Below, piece by piece: positions 34,631 to 43,012 of a stretch of DNA of 56,510 nucleotides (position 1 is its first letter; every line of letters begins with the position of its first letter). The notes under the pieces are model-generated. The model saw nothing but the letters and a program-made list of their open reading frames with translations, made no database searches and was not told the DNA's origin. The translations under genes and the position numbers were made by a program. The DNA comes from CAZLBC01 sp964557575 (GTDB lineage Bacteria; Planctomycetota; Phycisphaerae; SM23-33), in NCBI GenBank assembly GCA_964557575.1, contig CAZLBC010000027.1:1-56510 (forward strand), read 5' to 3'.

Positions 34631-34780
34631 AATCGCTCGAAAAAGGGGTCAGTCTGGAAAAAGGGTCAGGTACCTTTTCCTGCAAAACAACAAACACCTG
34701 GTCTGGAAAAAGGGTCAGGTACCTTTTCCTGCAAAACAACAAACACCTGTCGGGCCGCAAACTCCGTGAGAAAAAGAGGT
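34631..34780. repeat. GGTCAGGTACCTTTTTC repeats with a 49-bp perfect tandem
   Basis: A 49-bp unit, starting GTCTGGAAAAAGGGTCAGG and ending AACAACAAACACCTG, occurs twice back to back and unchanged (34652-34700, 34701-34749). A further AAAAAGGGGTCAGTCTGG precedes it at 34637 and a diverged AAAAAGAGGTCAGTCT follows at 34773. All have the core of the repeat seen beside the IS4 element, in the opposite orientation. Confidence 0.85.
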
Positions 34781-34882
34781 CAGTCTCTGATGAGGCAGTT
34801 TGGCTCACCCATAGATCATGAAAATCAGGCGTGAGCACATTTTCGAGGCAGGTGCCTTTTTCTGTTGCCTGTCAGGCATGAT

Positions 34883-35076
34883 CCACACGAGTAACCGTTC
34901 ACGAATTTGCGGGCGCTGTCCATGGCACTGCGATTCGAAGATCAGTGTAGTGAGAGCCGTGAAAAATGGGGACGGTCCACGAGGGACCGTCCCGGTTTTT
35001 GCCGTTGATACGTACTGATCTTCGTCTCATAAGCAGCGCCGGCGGTATGTTTCTCCGTGAACGGTTACCCACACGA
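34883..35076. mobile_element. 178-bp IS66-like MITE with 8-bp target duplication
   Basis: GTAACCGTTCACG (34891-34903) and CGTGAACGGTTAC (35056-35068) are perfect 13-bp inverted ends. They are flanked by identical 8-bp repeats CCACACGA (34883-34890 and 35069-35076). Ends beginning GTAA and an 8-bp duplication are hallmarks of IS66-family elements. Inside, CGAAGATCAGT (34936-34946) is inverted at 35014-35024, and GGGACGGTCC (34969-34978) pairs with GGACCGTCCC (34984-34993) over a 5-nt loop followed by TTTTT. The whole element folds as nested hairpins, and no gene is present. Confidence 0.82.
34969..35000 (+). terminator. Terminator-like hairpin at the MITE core
   Basis: A perfect 10-bp stem (GGGACGGTCC / GGACCGTCCC), 5-nt loop and GGTTTTT tail form an intrinsic terminator shape on the plus strand. 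An A-run (GAAAAAT) precedes the stem, so it may also work on the minus strand. Confidence 0.55.
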
Positions 35077-35106
35077 ATATAACGTTATCTCATCGGAGCG
35101 AACATT

Positions 35107-35260
35107 CACTGTGAAGAGAGAAAAAGGTACCTGACCCTTTCGAAATAGGTACCTGACCCCTTTTCCTGACCCACTGTGAAGAGAGAAAAAGGTACCTGAC
35201 CCTTTCGAAAAAGGTACCTGACCCCTTTTCCCCCTTTTCGACCCCTTTTCCACAGAAATG
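35107..35260. repeat. 65-bp tandem of GGTACCTGACCCC repeats
   Basis: A unit beginning CACTGTGAAGAGAG starts at 35107 and again at 35172, a 65-bp period. Each unit holds two cores of the type AAAGGTACCTGACCC. The two copies differ by one base (AAATAGG against AAAAAGG). Further degenerate CCCCTTTTC units run to 35260, directly before the end of the UroD-like gene. Confidence 0.85.
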
Positions 35261-35289
35261 GTTACATAGTTAAGAAGGTGTCCCCGGAA

Positions 35290-36765
35290 TTAAAAGGACA
35301 CCAGGAGTTGCCAGATGAATACGCTGCCGAGGGCGTCGACCTGCTCCCAGATCGCGCGGGCGATATCCTCGTTGCCCGGCAGGTCGTCGGGCAGTTCGTC
35401 TCGCTTCTGTTGCCAGGGGATACAGACGTTCGGGGAACGCTTTTCGCCGGCAGTAAAATCGATGCCGGGGAGTGTTTTGTCTTCCGCCGTGGGGGCCGGG
35501 GGGGCGTCGGACAGGTCGTTTTCGCCGTCGTACACGCCGTGGGAGCGAGTGTATTCGGTCAGGGCGCGGAGGTTCTCGGCCCTGGTGTCGTTCTGCATGA
35601 TGGCCCCGGCGTCCATGATGTACCCGCCGTCGGCGGCGATGCCGTCGATCACCTTTCCGCAGGCCGCGCGAACCTCTTCGGGCGTGCCGAAGCTGAGGAT
35701 CGAGTTGTGGATCCCGCCGCTCAGGCAGAACCGGTCGCCGAGCACCTCGTGGGCCTTGAAGATATCGCCCTTGTCGACGTGGTAGACGATACTCCGCTCG
35801 GGAAGCTCGGCGAACCGCTCGAGGTGCGCGCCCCAGTCCCCCTCGGCGTAAAAGAGCGTCTGGTGCCCGTTCTTCCACAGTTCCTCGATAATGGGCCGCA
35901 GCGTGGGCCAGTAGTGCGACTCGAACTGGTCCGGGGTGACGAAGGGCACGCAGCCCCGGTGCATCCAGAATCCCACGGGCAGCCGCCCGGACGGGTCGGC
36001 CGTCTGGAGGGCGACGTTGCACATGTGCGGCATCAGTGCCTCGGCGGCGGCGAGGACCTTTTCGGGCCGCTCCATCATGTCCATGGTCAGCCCCAGGTAC
36101 CCGCGGAGCTTGTCGGCAATGATGTCAAACGGGGACTTCAAGATACCCGCGAGGGCGGAGACGGTTCCCGCCTCTTCCTGCATCACCGCGACCTGCCTCC
36201 CGAGGTCGCCGAAGTACTGCATCATCGCCATCCCCCCCTTGACCAGGGCGAGGTTGTTGCGATAGGAGGATGCCTGCGCGGGGTTGCCGATCTCCGTCGA
36301 GACGCGCGGCAGCCAGATCTCGTAAAGGAACCCGGTGGGATCCTCGATCAGGTCGTCGTACTCCTCGGGCTTCATGAAGGCCGCGTCCTCGGACGGTTCG
36401 CGATACTGGAAGCCGAAGTCGGGGTCGATGTCAATCCCCGGAATGCCGTAGTACTTCAGGCCGATCGCCTGCGTCAGGCCGGTCCACACGTAGACCATGC
36501 TCGGGACCATGGCGTCCCAGTCGAACTCCTGTGCGCACCGCAGGGCGGCGTCGAACGCCTTCCGGTAGTCGTGGGTGACCTCCTGGCAGGTGTACCCGCA
36601 GTGCGCGGCCGTGAACTCAGCCACCAGCGGCCGGATGGGGATCATGTCCGGCTTCTCATTCCGCATCGCGGTCACGAAGCGCTCGAGCCGCCGCTGGTAC
36701 AACTCCTGTGTATCTGTATTCCCGCCCCGGTCGGACGCCGATTTGTTTTTGGATTCATTCGCCAT
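35290..36765 (-). CDS. Uroporphyrinogen-decarboxylase-like (URO-D fold) protein
   Basis: This 491-residue cytoplasmic protein has the URO-D/methyltransferase barrel: RRLERFVTAMRNEKPDMIPI at the N-terminus, VYVWTGLTQAIGLKYYGIPG, a central WPTLRPIIEELWKNGHQTLF, and the family's LSGGIHNSILSFGTPEEVRA plus GYIMDAGAIMQNDTRAENLR. These long homologues are mostly corrinoid-dependent or unknown-substrate methyltransferases, not haem-pathway HemE. AAAGGAG precedes the ATG. No corrinoid protein is adjacent. The C-terminal ~60 residues are low-similarity. Confidence 0.8.
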   Translation of the reverse strand: MANESKNKSASDRGGNTDTQELYQRRLERFVTAMRNEKPDMIPIRPLVAEFTAAHCGYTCQEVTHDYRKAFDAALRCAQEFDWDAMVPSMVYVWTGLTQAIGLKYYGIPGIDIDPDFGFQYREPSEDAAFMKPEEYDDLIEDPTGFLYEIWLPRVSTEIGNPAQASSYRNNLALVKGGMAMMQYFGDLGRQVAVMQEEAGTVSALAGILKSPFDIIADKLRGYLGLTMDMMERPEKVLAAAEALMPHMCNVALQTADPSGRLPVGFWMHRGCVPFVTPDQFESHYWPTLRPIIEELWKNGHQTLFYAEGDWGAHLERFAELPERSIVYHVDKGDIFKAHEVLGDRFCLSGGIHNSILSFGTPEEVRAACGKVIDGIAADGGYIMDAGAIMQNDTRAENLRALTEYTRSHGVYDGENDLSDAPPAPTAEDKTLPGIDFTAGEKRSPNVCIPWQQKRDELPDDLPGNEDIARAIWEQVDALGSVFIWQLLVSF

Positions 36766-36840
36766 CGGACATGGCTCCTTTGCCGGAAATCCGGCCTGTG
36801 CATGTGGGAATTACGCTTATTATTACGGGAATATTATTGC

Positions 36841-36846
36841 ATTATA
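36841..36846 (-). promoter_or_regulatory. Candidate -10 box of the UroD-like gene
   Basis: A consensus TATAAT on the minus strand lies about 75 nt upstream of the ATG at 36765, in an AT-rich gap. No convincing -35 is found at 16-18 nt. A GCCGG-AAAT-CCGGC hairpin (36782-36795) sits just before the ribosome-binding site. Confidence 0.3.
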
Positions 36847-36899
36847 CAAAAACCCTGTCTTGTACACGATTTGCCAATATTTGTATTTTTTATGTATAC

Positions 36900-39800
36900 T
36901 CAATTCCGGGCGGACAGGGCGATAACACCGCCGCCGGCGGTCGCGACGTAGAGGCGCCCCCCGGCGGCCGAAAGCCCATCGGTCACCGGCGGCGCGGGCA
37001 GCGTCCGTTCAGACGCGGTCGCGCCGCTCTCCGCCGACACGACGAGCAGGACGCCCGTCCCCCTGCCCTCGATGTTTTTCCACGGGTCCTCCGCCGGCGT
37101 CTCGTCGGGTGCGCCGCCGACGAACAGGCGATCGCCGGCCCCGACAAGCGAGGTTACCAGGACCGGTACCGTCCGCCGCCAGCGCCGGGCGTCCTTCTTG
37201 CCCTCGCCGCGGCCGATGTCCACGGCCGCCAGCCGGTACCCGTCACCGCCCGGCGAGAAGAACGAGCGGTCGGCGCTGCGCTTCCTGACCGAGTCGTACG
37301 CGGTAAAGGCATATACCGTGCGCCCGTCGAACGCCAGGCAATCCCCGTAAGCGCTGTTGCCCACGCGCCACTGGGAGGCGCGGTTGAACCACGTGTGATC
37401 CAGGAAGCTCGAAATCGGCGACACCTGCGGGCGGGTATCGGTCCCCGGCAGCGCGTCTTCGAACACGGCTTCCCGGCGGATAAAGAGCGACCGGCCGTTG
37501 GAGACCAGTACGTCGGTACTGAAGCCCGGGCCGCCCATCCTGGTCACTCTTACGTCCGGGTCGGCACTATCGACCTCGGCCGTGGATATCGGCCGCACGG
37601 ATGCGACCTTCCCCGTCGCGGCGTCCAGAACCCACGCGGCGATCCCCCCGTCGAGAAAGGTCGAGCGACCGGCGGTGAAATAGACCTTTCCGTTTTCGAC
37701 GATAACGCTGCCGTGGACCGGGCGGGGCGATTCCAGGCGATCGCCGTCGACCACGAGGTCGGTGCCGGCGGCGTCGAACCGCCACGCCGGCGTGCCGTCG
37801 GCGGCCCGGAGACAATAGACCCGCCCGTCGCGGCAGCCGAACAGGAGGAGTCCCCGCCAGTATGTCGGGGGCGTATCCACGGCGGCCCCGGCCCTGAACG
37901 TCCAGGCCTCCCGGCCGGACGACGCATCGAGTGCGCGGACACTGAATGCGGCGGGTACCGAGAAGTACACCCGCCCCCCGCCGGTCACCACGGGCGACGG
38001 GATCCCGTTTGTCTTGTAATGCCAGGCCGTTGCGAGCTGCCCGGAAACATCTGCTTCGGTGCACCCGCTGCGAAAACTGTCATGGCGGTATGCCGGCCAC
38101 GCTGCCGCCTGATCGGCCGGCGGCGTCAGCGCCACACGGCCGCAGGCAGGGCCCTTCTCAAGGCGGCCGGCACCGTCCGGGCCGCCATGTTCCCCGGAAC
38201 CGGGTGCCGCGGGAGCGAGGGCATTGAAACCGCCGAGCCGCGCCGCGACGTAACACTGACAGGGGTCCGGGGCGTTGTAGATCAGGCCGTTCGCCGGCAG
38301 GAAGCCGAGGCGACACGCGCTCCTGAACCACCAGTGGTTGTACGTCGATGTCGCCCCTTTTTCCCAGGGAACCAGTTCAAGACCGCGCCACGAGGACAGC
38401 ATGAACCGCGGCGTCGCCTTGTTCCGGTAGCACCGGTGGTGGTGCTTGATATCGAACGTCCGGAAGCTCTGTCGCTCGCTCACCACCTGCCCGGTCCGGG
38501 GCCGGAGGGCCTGCAATACGCCGCCGTGTTTCTGAATCCACACCAGGCCGTCGACGACGAACAGGTCGGGGGGCGACGCCCATCCCCAGGAGACGCACGG
38601 CCGCTGCCACAGTTTTTTGCCGGTATCCGCGGCGCAGGCGAACACCGCGGCCTTTTCGTCCAGCCACCCGAGCCGCTTGCCGGGATCCATCTGGGCGAAC
38701 AGGAAGACGCCGTCGTGGTAGATTGTCGTAACCATGTCGCTGGCATTCATTTCGTAGCGGGTCTTGTGCTCGGTCGCGGCGGGCCGCGCCGCCGTCCATG
38801 CCTCGTCACCCGTCTTCAAATCCAGGGCCGCGAGTGCATCGCGCGTAACGATATAGACCCGCCCGCCGCCGGTGACCGGGTTCAGGTGGCGGTGGACGTT
38901 GAGAAAGCCGCGGTTGGCGTCTATCCCTTCGTAGGGCCCGCTCTTCCAGAGCAGCCTTCCCGTCGCGGCATCCATGGCCACGATTCTTTTTTTTGTGGGG
39001 CCGGGAGGCTTCTTCGCCTTCACCGCCCGCCGCGCCATCTCCTTCCGTTTTTCAAGGTCGGTTTCCTGGACGGCGGCGACCAGGATATCCCCGGCCAGCA
39101 CCAGTTCATCAACGTTCTCCACGGCGGCGAACGTGTCCATAATCTCGCCGGATGCCGCGTCGATCAGGCTGACCGGACCGCCGAACCGCAGCGTCGCGTA
39201 CACCCGGCCGTCCGCGGCCACCAGGGACCGCTTGACGTAGGTGGGCTGGTTGAATCGGCCGCCGATATTGCGGTAGCGGGTGACCGGCCGATCGGTCCAG
39301 GCCCGCCAGCCCCACCGCTTCATCGGGATGTGCCACCGCCGTATGCCGTTGAACGCGTCCCGGCAGCAGAGCCACCAGCGCGACGGCATTCCCGTCGCGC
39401 CGGGCAGGACGTCGTTGACGATGTAGAACAGTTTCCCGCCCGCCGCGACCATGGCGCTGACGCTGGGAACGCGATTGTGGTGCAGGGCCCAGCGGGGGCC
39501 GGCGGTCCACCGCAGACGCCGGGGGATGCCGATCCGGGTATCGGAAGAGACGCAGTTGCCGTCGGGGCCGTGCAGGTAGTGTGTCCAATCGTCGATATCC
39601 TTCGGCCGCGGCTTGACCGTGACGGTCCATTCCTTCTTGCCGGGCACCAGGAGCGACCCGCCGGGAGCGAGGACACGCAGCATCTCCTGCCGGGGAAGAC
39701 CAGGTGCCTTCTCGACCACGAGCAGATTCACCAGGTCCTCACTGAAGGGAAGCCTCGTGCCGCCGTACCGCTCAACCGATACCCTGCCGTAGAGGCCCCG

Positions 39801-40076
39801 GGAGACGATGTGCTCCCGGGCCGCGTCCACCGCGGCCGCGTCGGCATCCAGCCCCCGGACCGTGAAATCGCCGGCGGCGCCGAGGGCGGCCGTCAGCCGC
39901 CCGTTTCCGCAGCCGACGTGGACCGCCAGCCCGCCCCGGACGCCGGACCGCTCTACGATCTTCCCGGCGATGTCCGCCGCTTCGCCGCCGCGGCACGAAG
40001 ATCCGGGGAATACGGCCGGCGGCAGGAAGGAAACGAACAGAAACACGAATAGCGACATGGTATTGATTTTCATCAT
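36900..40076 (-). CDS. Secreted protein: methyltransferase-fold domain fused to PQQ-like beta-propeller
   Basis: This 1,058-residue exported protein has a signal peptide (SLFVFLFVSFLPPAVFPGSS). Residues ~35-150 form a class-I SAM-methyltransferase-like fold with motif I in VHVGCGNGRLTAAL and ILV-type strands to LRVLAPGGSLLVPG. A conserved linker DIDDWTHYLHGPDGNCVSSD follows, then a long PQQ/BamB-like propeller with repeats such as RIVAMDAATGRLLWKSG, VYIVTRDALAALDLKTGDEAW and RVYCLRAADGTPAWRFDA. The ATG at 40076 was chosen for GGGAG at a suitable distance; GTG codons further upstream are possible. A truncated paralogue lies at 45866. Function is unknown; SAM is not expected outside the cytoplasm. 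Confidence 0.82.
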   Translation of the reverse strand: MMKINTMSLFVFLFVSFLPPAVFPGSSCRGGEAADIAGKIVERSGVRGGLAVHVGCGNGRLTAALGAAGDFTVRGLDADAAAVDAAREHIVSRGLYGRVSVERYGGTRLPFSEDLVNLLVVEKAPGLPRQEMLRVLAPGGSLLVPGKKEWTVTVKPRPKDIDDWTHYLHGPDGNCVSSDTRIGIPRRLRWTAGPRWALHHNRVPSVSAMVAAGGKLFYIVNDVLPGATGMPSRWWLCCRDAFNGIRRWHIPMKRWGWRAWTDRPVTRYRNIGGRFNQPTYVKRSLVAADGRVYATLRFGGPVSLIDAASGEIMDTFAAVENVDELVLAGDILVAAVQETDLEKRKEMARRAVKAKKPPGPTKKRIVAMDAATGRLLWKSGPYEGIDANRGFLNVHRHLNPVTGGGRVYIVTRDALAALDLKTGDEAWTAARPAATEHKTRYEMNASDMVTTIYHDGVFLFAQMDPGKRLGWLDEKAAVFACAADTGKKLWQRPCVSWGWASPPDLFVVDGLVWIQKHGGVLQALRPRTGQVVSERQSFRTFDIKHHHRCYRNKATPRFMLSSWRGLELVPWEKGATSTYNHWWFRSACRLGFLPANGLIYNAPDPCQCYVAARLGGFNALAPAAPGSGEHGGPDGAGRLEKGPACGRVALTPPADQAAAWPAYRHDSFRSGCTEADVSGQLATAWHYKTNGIPSPVVTGGGRVYFSVPAAFSVRALDASSGREAWTFRAGAAVDTPPTYWRGLLLFGCRDGRVYCLRAADGTPAWRFDAAGTDLVVDGDRLESPRPVHGSVIVENGKVYFTAGRSTFLDGGIAAWVLDAATGKVASVRPISTAEVDSADPDVRVTRMGGPGFSTDVLVSNGRSLFIRREAVFEDALPGTDTRPQVSPISSFLDHTWFNRASQWRVGNSAYGDCLAFDGRTVYAFTAYDSVRKRSADRSFFSPGGDGYRLAAVDIGRGEGKKDARRWRRTVPVLVTSLVGAGDRLFVGGAPDETPAEDPWKNIEGRGTGVLLVVSAESGATASERTLPAPPVTDGLSAAGGRLYVATAGGGVIALSARN

Positions 40077-40098
40077 CACGCTGTCTCCCACGAAACAA

Positions 40099-40189
40099 TG
40101 TAACGGTACTGTGTAACGGTACGGTACTACGATACGGTTTCACCGATACCGGCGGTAATGCAGGACAGTATTTTTTTTTTGATACTGTC
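40099..40189. other. Short repeats in the divergent gap 40077-40293
   Basis: TGTAACGGTAC occurs at 40099-40109 and again at 40112-40122, a 13-bp period, just upstream of the propeller gene. Further on, GACAGTAT (40164-40171) is inverted at 40182-40189 around a loop containing nine T. They could be operator sites for either divergent gene; the rest of the gap holds nothing recognisable. Confidence 0.35.
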
Positions 40190-40293
40190 TGCCCCGAAGA
40201 ATATAGTAACGAAAATCATGGAGACGTCGAATAGAATAAGACGGCACCATGGAAAACCGATTTTTTCACCGCCGGATATAAAGGATTGAGAAC

Positions 40294-40689
40294 ATGGATC
40301 TCGCAGAGTACTTCGAAAACACGATGGGCACCGGCATACTTGCCACGGCCGCCGCGGACGGCGCCGTCGACGCCGCCGTTTACGCCCGACCGCATGTGAT
40401 TGACGACGAGACGGTCGCCCTGATCATGTCCAATCGGCTCAGCCACGCCAACCTGAAGGCGAACCCCTCCGCGGCGTACCTGTTCATCGAGGACGGCGGG
40501 GGTTATCAGGGCATCCGGCTCTACCTGACCATGACCGGCGAGGAAACCGACCCGGAAAAGATCAATGAGATCAGGCGCAAACCCGCCCGCGAATGCCCCG
40601 AAGACACGGAAGCCGGGGAGAAGTACCTGGTCTACTTCAGGGTCGACTGGACCCGGCCGCTCGTGGGCGACGAAAAAGGCGACGGGTAA
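40294..40689 (+). CDS. Pyridoxamine-phosphate-oxidase-like FMN-binding split-barrel protein
   Basis: This 131-residue cytoplasmic protein resembles the FMN-binding split-barrel family: MGTGILATAAADGAVDAAVY at the N-terminus, then SNRLSHANLKANPSAAYLFI, which matches the strand-helix that contacts the flavin phosphate, and a C-terminal VYFRVDWTRPLVG. Members are flavin reductases, haem oxygenase-like enzymes or of unknown function. AAAGGATTGAGAAC before the ATG provides the ribosome-binding site. It converges with nothing and is followed in the same direction by a sulfatase. Confidence 0.82.
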   Translation: MDLAEYFENTMGTGILATAAADGAVDAAVYARPHVIDDETVALIMSNRLSHANLKANPSAAYLFIEDGGGYQGIRLYLTMTGEETDPEKINEIRRKPARECPEDTEAGEKYLVYFRVDWTRPLVGDEKGDG

Positions 40690-40778
40690 ATCCCCGGTCA
40701 CCGGGTGGCTTTTTCCGGCGGCGGATGTCACAATACTCCCGGGCGTTTGAAAAGAGATACACGCCCGGGAACACAACC

Positions 40779-42203
40779 ATGAACACATACCGCCGCGATG
40801 TCCTGAAGGCCGCCGCCCTGCCGATTGTTTTTCCCGTCACGGGGACGGGGAAAACAAACGAGCGCCCGCCCAACATTATTCTCCTGGTGTGCGACAACCT
40901 CGGCTACGGCGACATCGGCTGTTTCGGCAACACGGTTCACCGCACGCCCCGCCTCGACCGGATGGCCGCCGAGGGAATTCGCTTCACCGACTTCTACTCG
41001 ACCAGCGGCGTGTGCACACCCTCCCGGGCGTCGTTCATGACCGGCTGCTACCCGCGGCGGGTCTCCCTGCATATCAGCGATCGCGGCGGCTGGGTCCTGC
41101 AGCCGGTTGCCCGCCGGGGATTGAACCCCGACGAGGTCACCGTCGCCGAGTGCCTGAAATCCGCCGGCTACGCCACGGGCATGATCGGCAAGTGGCACCT
41201 CGGCGACCAGCCCCGCTTCCTGCCCACCCGCCAGGGGTTCGATTTTTGGCTGGGGATCCCCTACAGCGACGACATGACCGCCCGGGCGGGCGCGCCCTGG
41301 CCGCCCCTGCCCCTGATGAGAAACGAGACGGTCGTGGAGGCCCCGGTCGAGCGGACCGAACTGACCCGCCGCTACACCGAAGAGGCCGTCGCCTTTATCG
41401 AGAAACACCGCGGCCGCCCCTTCTTCCTCTACCTGCCCCACGCCACCCCGGGGAGCACCCGGAAACCGCACGTGGGCGAGCGGTTCGGCGGGAAGTCGAA
41501 AAACGGGGCCTGGGGCGACGCGGTCGAGGAACTCGACTGGTCGGCGGGCATGATCCTCGACACCCTCGCGCGGCTGGGGCTCGACGAACAGACGCTCGTG
41601 ATCTGGACCTCCGACAACGGGGCCCCCCGCCGCAATCCGCCGCAGGGCAGCAACGCGCCCCTGTCGGGGTGGGGGTACACGACCGACGAGGGGGGCATGC
41701 GCGTGCCCCTCATCGCCCGGTGGCCGAAACACATTCCCGCGGGGGCGACCTGCCGGCAGCTCGCGACGGCGATGGACCTCCTGCCCACGTTCGCGAAACT
41801 CGCCGGGGCCGAACCGCCCGCCGACCGCCCGATCGACGGCCGCGACATCCGGCCCCTCCTGTTCGGCCGGGACGGCGCGACATCCCCGCACGAGGCCTTT
41901 TTCTACTACGACGTCGACCAGCTCCAGGCAGTGCGCGCGGGCCGGTGGAAACTCTACCTCCCCCTCCGCCGCAAGCGGGGACGGGGACGGAAGGTCCCCG
42001 CCGGCGGCCCGGGACTCCTGTTCGACCTCGCCGCCGACAGCGGGGAACGGAAGAACGTCGCCGCCGAGCACCCGGGCGTGGTCAAGCGACTGACGGCCCT
42101 GGCGGAGAAGGCCCGCCGCGAACTCGGCGACGGCTCGCGGAGCGGCACGGGACAGCGCCCGCCCGGCCACGAACCGAACCCCACCCCGCGGGTGAAGGCG
42201 TAG
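40779..42203 (+). CDS. Sulfatase, type I, Tat-like leader
   Basis: This 474-residue sulfatase opens with a short Tat-like leader (YRRDVLKAAALPIVF). The metal site is LLVCDNLGYGDIG, where the usual ADD is CDN. The active-site signature is CTPSR with Cys79, followed by SFMTGCYPRR. MIGKWHLGD and IWTSDNGAP are the other conserved blocks. The Asp-to-Asn change in the first metal motif is tolerated in several sulfatases. No strong ribosome-binding site is seen before the ATG. The C-terminal tail is rich in Arg, Gly and Pro. Confidence 0.9.
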   Translation: MNTYRRDVLKAAALPIVFPVTGTGKTNERPPNIILLVCDNLGYGDIGCFGNTVHRTPRLDRMAAEGIRFTDFYSTSGVCTPSRASFMTGCYPRRVSLHISDRGGWVLQPVARRGLNPDEVTVAECLKSAGYATGMIGKWHLGDQPRFLPTRQGFDFWLGIPYSDDMTARAGAPWPPLPLMRNETVVEAPVERTELTRRYTEEAVAFIEKHRGRPFFLYLPHATPGSTRKPHVGERFGGKSKNGAWGDAVEELDWSAGMILDTLARLGLDEQTLVIWTSDNGAPRRNPPQGSNAPLSGWGYTTDEGGMRVPLIARWPKHIPAGATCRQLATAMDLLPTFAKLAGAEPPADRPIDGRDIRPLLFGRDGATSPHEAFFYYDVDQLQAVRAGRWKLYLPLRRKRGRGRKVPAGGPGLLFDLAADSGERKNVAAEHPGVVKRLTALAEKARRELGDGSRSGTGQRPPGHEPNPTPRVKA

Positions 42204-42253
42204 GCTCCGTATACCCTCAAGAGACGGCGATCATCAACGGCGAGCGATCGCCG

Positions 42254-42406
42254 CTACCGGCAGGCGTCTTTTCGATGCCTGATTCTGGTGACAACGATCG
42301 TATCTTCGATAATCGCGAAAATGATTCGATAATCCCCGATACGCAGGTTGCGCAACCCGGCGAAATTCCCCGTCAGTTCCGGACAGAAGGGCCCCTTTTC
42401 CGGCAA
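42254..42406 (-). pseudogene. RelE/ParE-family toxin, C-terminal remnant
   Basis: The minus strand ends in ELTGNFAGLRNLRIGDYRII, then FAIIEDTIVVTRIRHRKDAC and R, followed by a TAG. This is the C-terminal half of a RelE-type toxin: LxGxFxGLxRLRxGDYRxI and xHRxxxY, with Cys in place of the usual Tyr. The N-terminal half is absent; upstream the text becomes the GH99-like fragment in another frame. It is a scrap left by recombination. Confidence 0.6.
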
Positions 42407-42996
42407 TTCGCCAGCAGCGACCGCACCTCCCGCACGCGGCCGGCCCGGCGGGCCTGGACCTTTCCGGCGCTGAAAATGCAGACGAGCGGGCGCCCGCCCG
42501 CGACCGCCAGGTACCCGTCCTCCACGACCAGCGCGGCGATCCGGTCTCGCTCGCGAGGCCACCGCTCAGGGGGTGAAAAGAGGGTGTTATGGAGGATCAG
42601 GCAGAATCGCAGCGCGCCCCGCCGGCGACTCTCCCGGTACTGATTCAGGGCCACGGACATGGGGGAATCCTCCGGGTACAGCAGGAACGCCCAGTAGTCC
42701 AGGCCGGCCCCGGCGGCAAGGCGTATCTCGCGGTCCATCACGGACTGCCGACCGCCGTCGATCCTGACCCGGTTCTCACCGAGTACCGTCGCGAACCACG
42801 GCAGCCGGCAGTGGTACCCGGCCGGGCCGAGCGTCCGGGCCACCTGTTCGGTGATCACTCCCCCGGTCCAGGCGTCCCACAGGATTGCGCCGACCAGCGG
42901 CCGGGACGCCGGTGCTTTCCCGGCGGCAGTGAGCGCACGGTTTGCCGACGGCAGGGACAACAACGATACGAGGAGCAGGTATGTTCTCCCGGTCAT
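42373..42996 (-). pseudogene. GH99/WbsX-like secreted protein, N-terminal fragment
   Basis: This 207-codon frame has a signal peptide (YLLLVSLLSLPSANRALTA) and begins like GH71/GH99- or WbsX-type barrels: GAILWDAWTGG, GRQSVMDREIRLAAGAGLDY and FLLYPEDSPMSVALNQY. The barrel stops after GGRPLVCIFSAGKVQA, about one third of the usual length, and the last ~15 residues overlap the RelE remnant in a different frame. A truncation by recombination is the simplest reading. If expressed it would be a short exported protein. Confidence 0.5.
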
Positions 42997-43012
42997 GGTT
43001 CGGTAAAGAGAC

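Noticed and set aside
34818..35018. A small gene across the left half of the IS66-like MITE
   Set aside because: Its frame crosses the inverted end and the hairpin and has no ribosome-binding site or family resemblance.
34631..35260. CRISPR array
   Set aside because: Repeats are tandem without unique spacers of regular length, and no cas gene is present.
36708..40052. A 1,114-codon plus-strand frame
   Set aside because: It is the high-GC mirror of the methyltransferase/propeller gene; it is rich in Arg, Pro and Gly with no domain or start signal.
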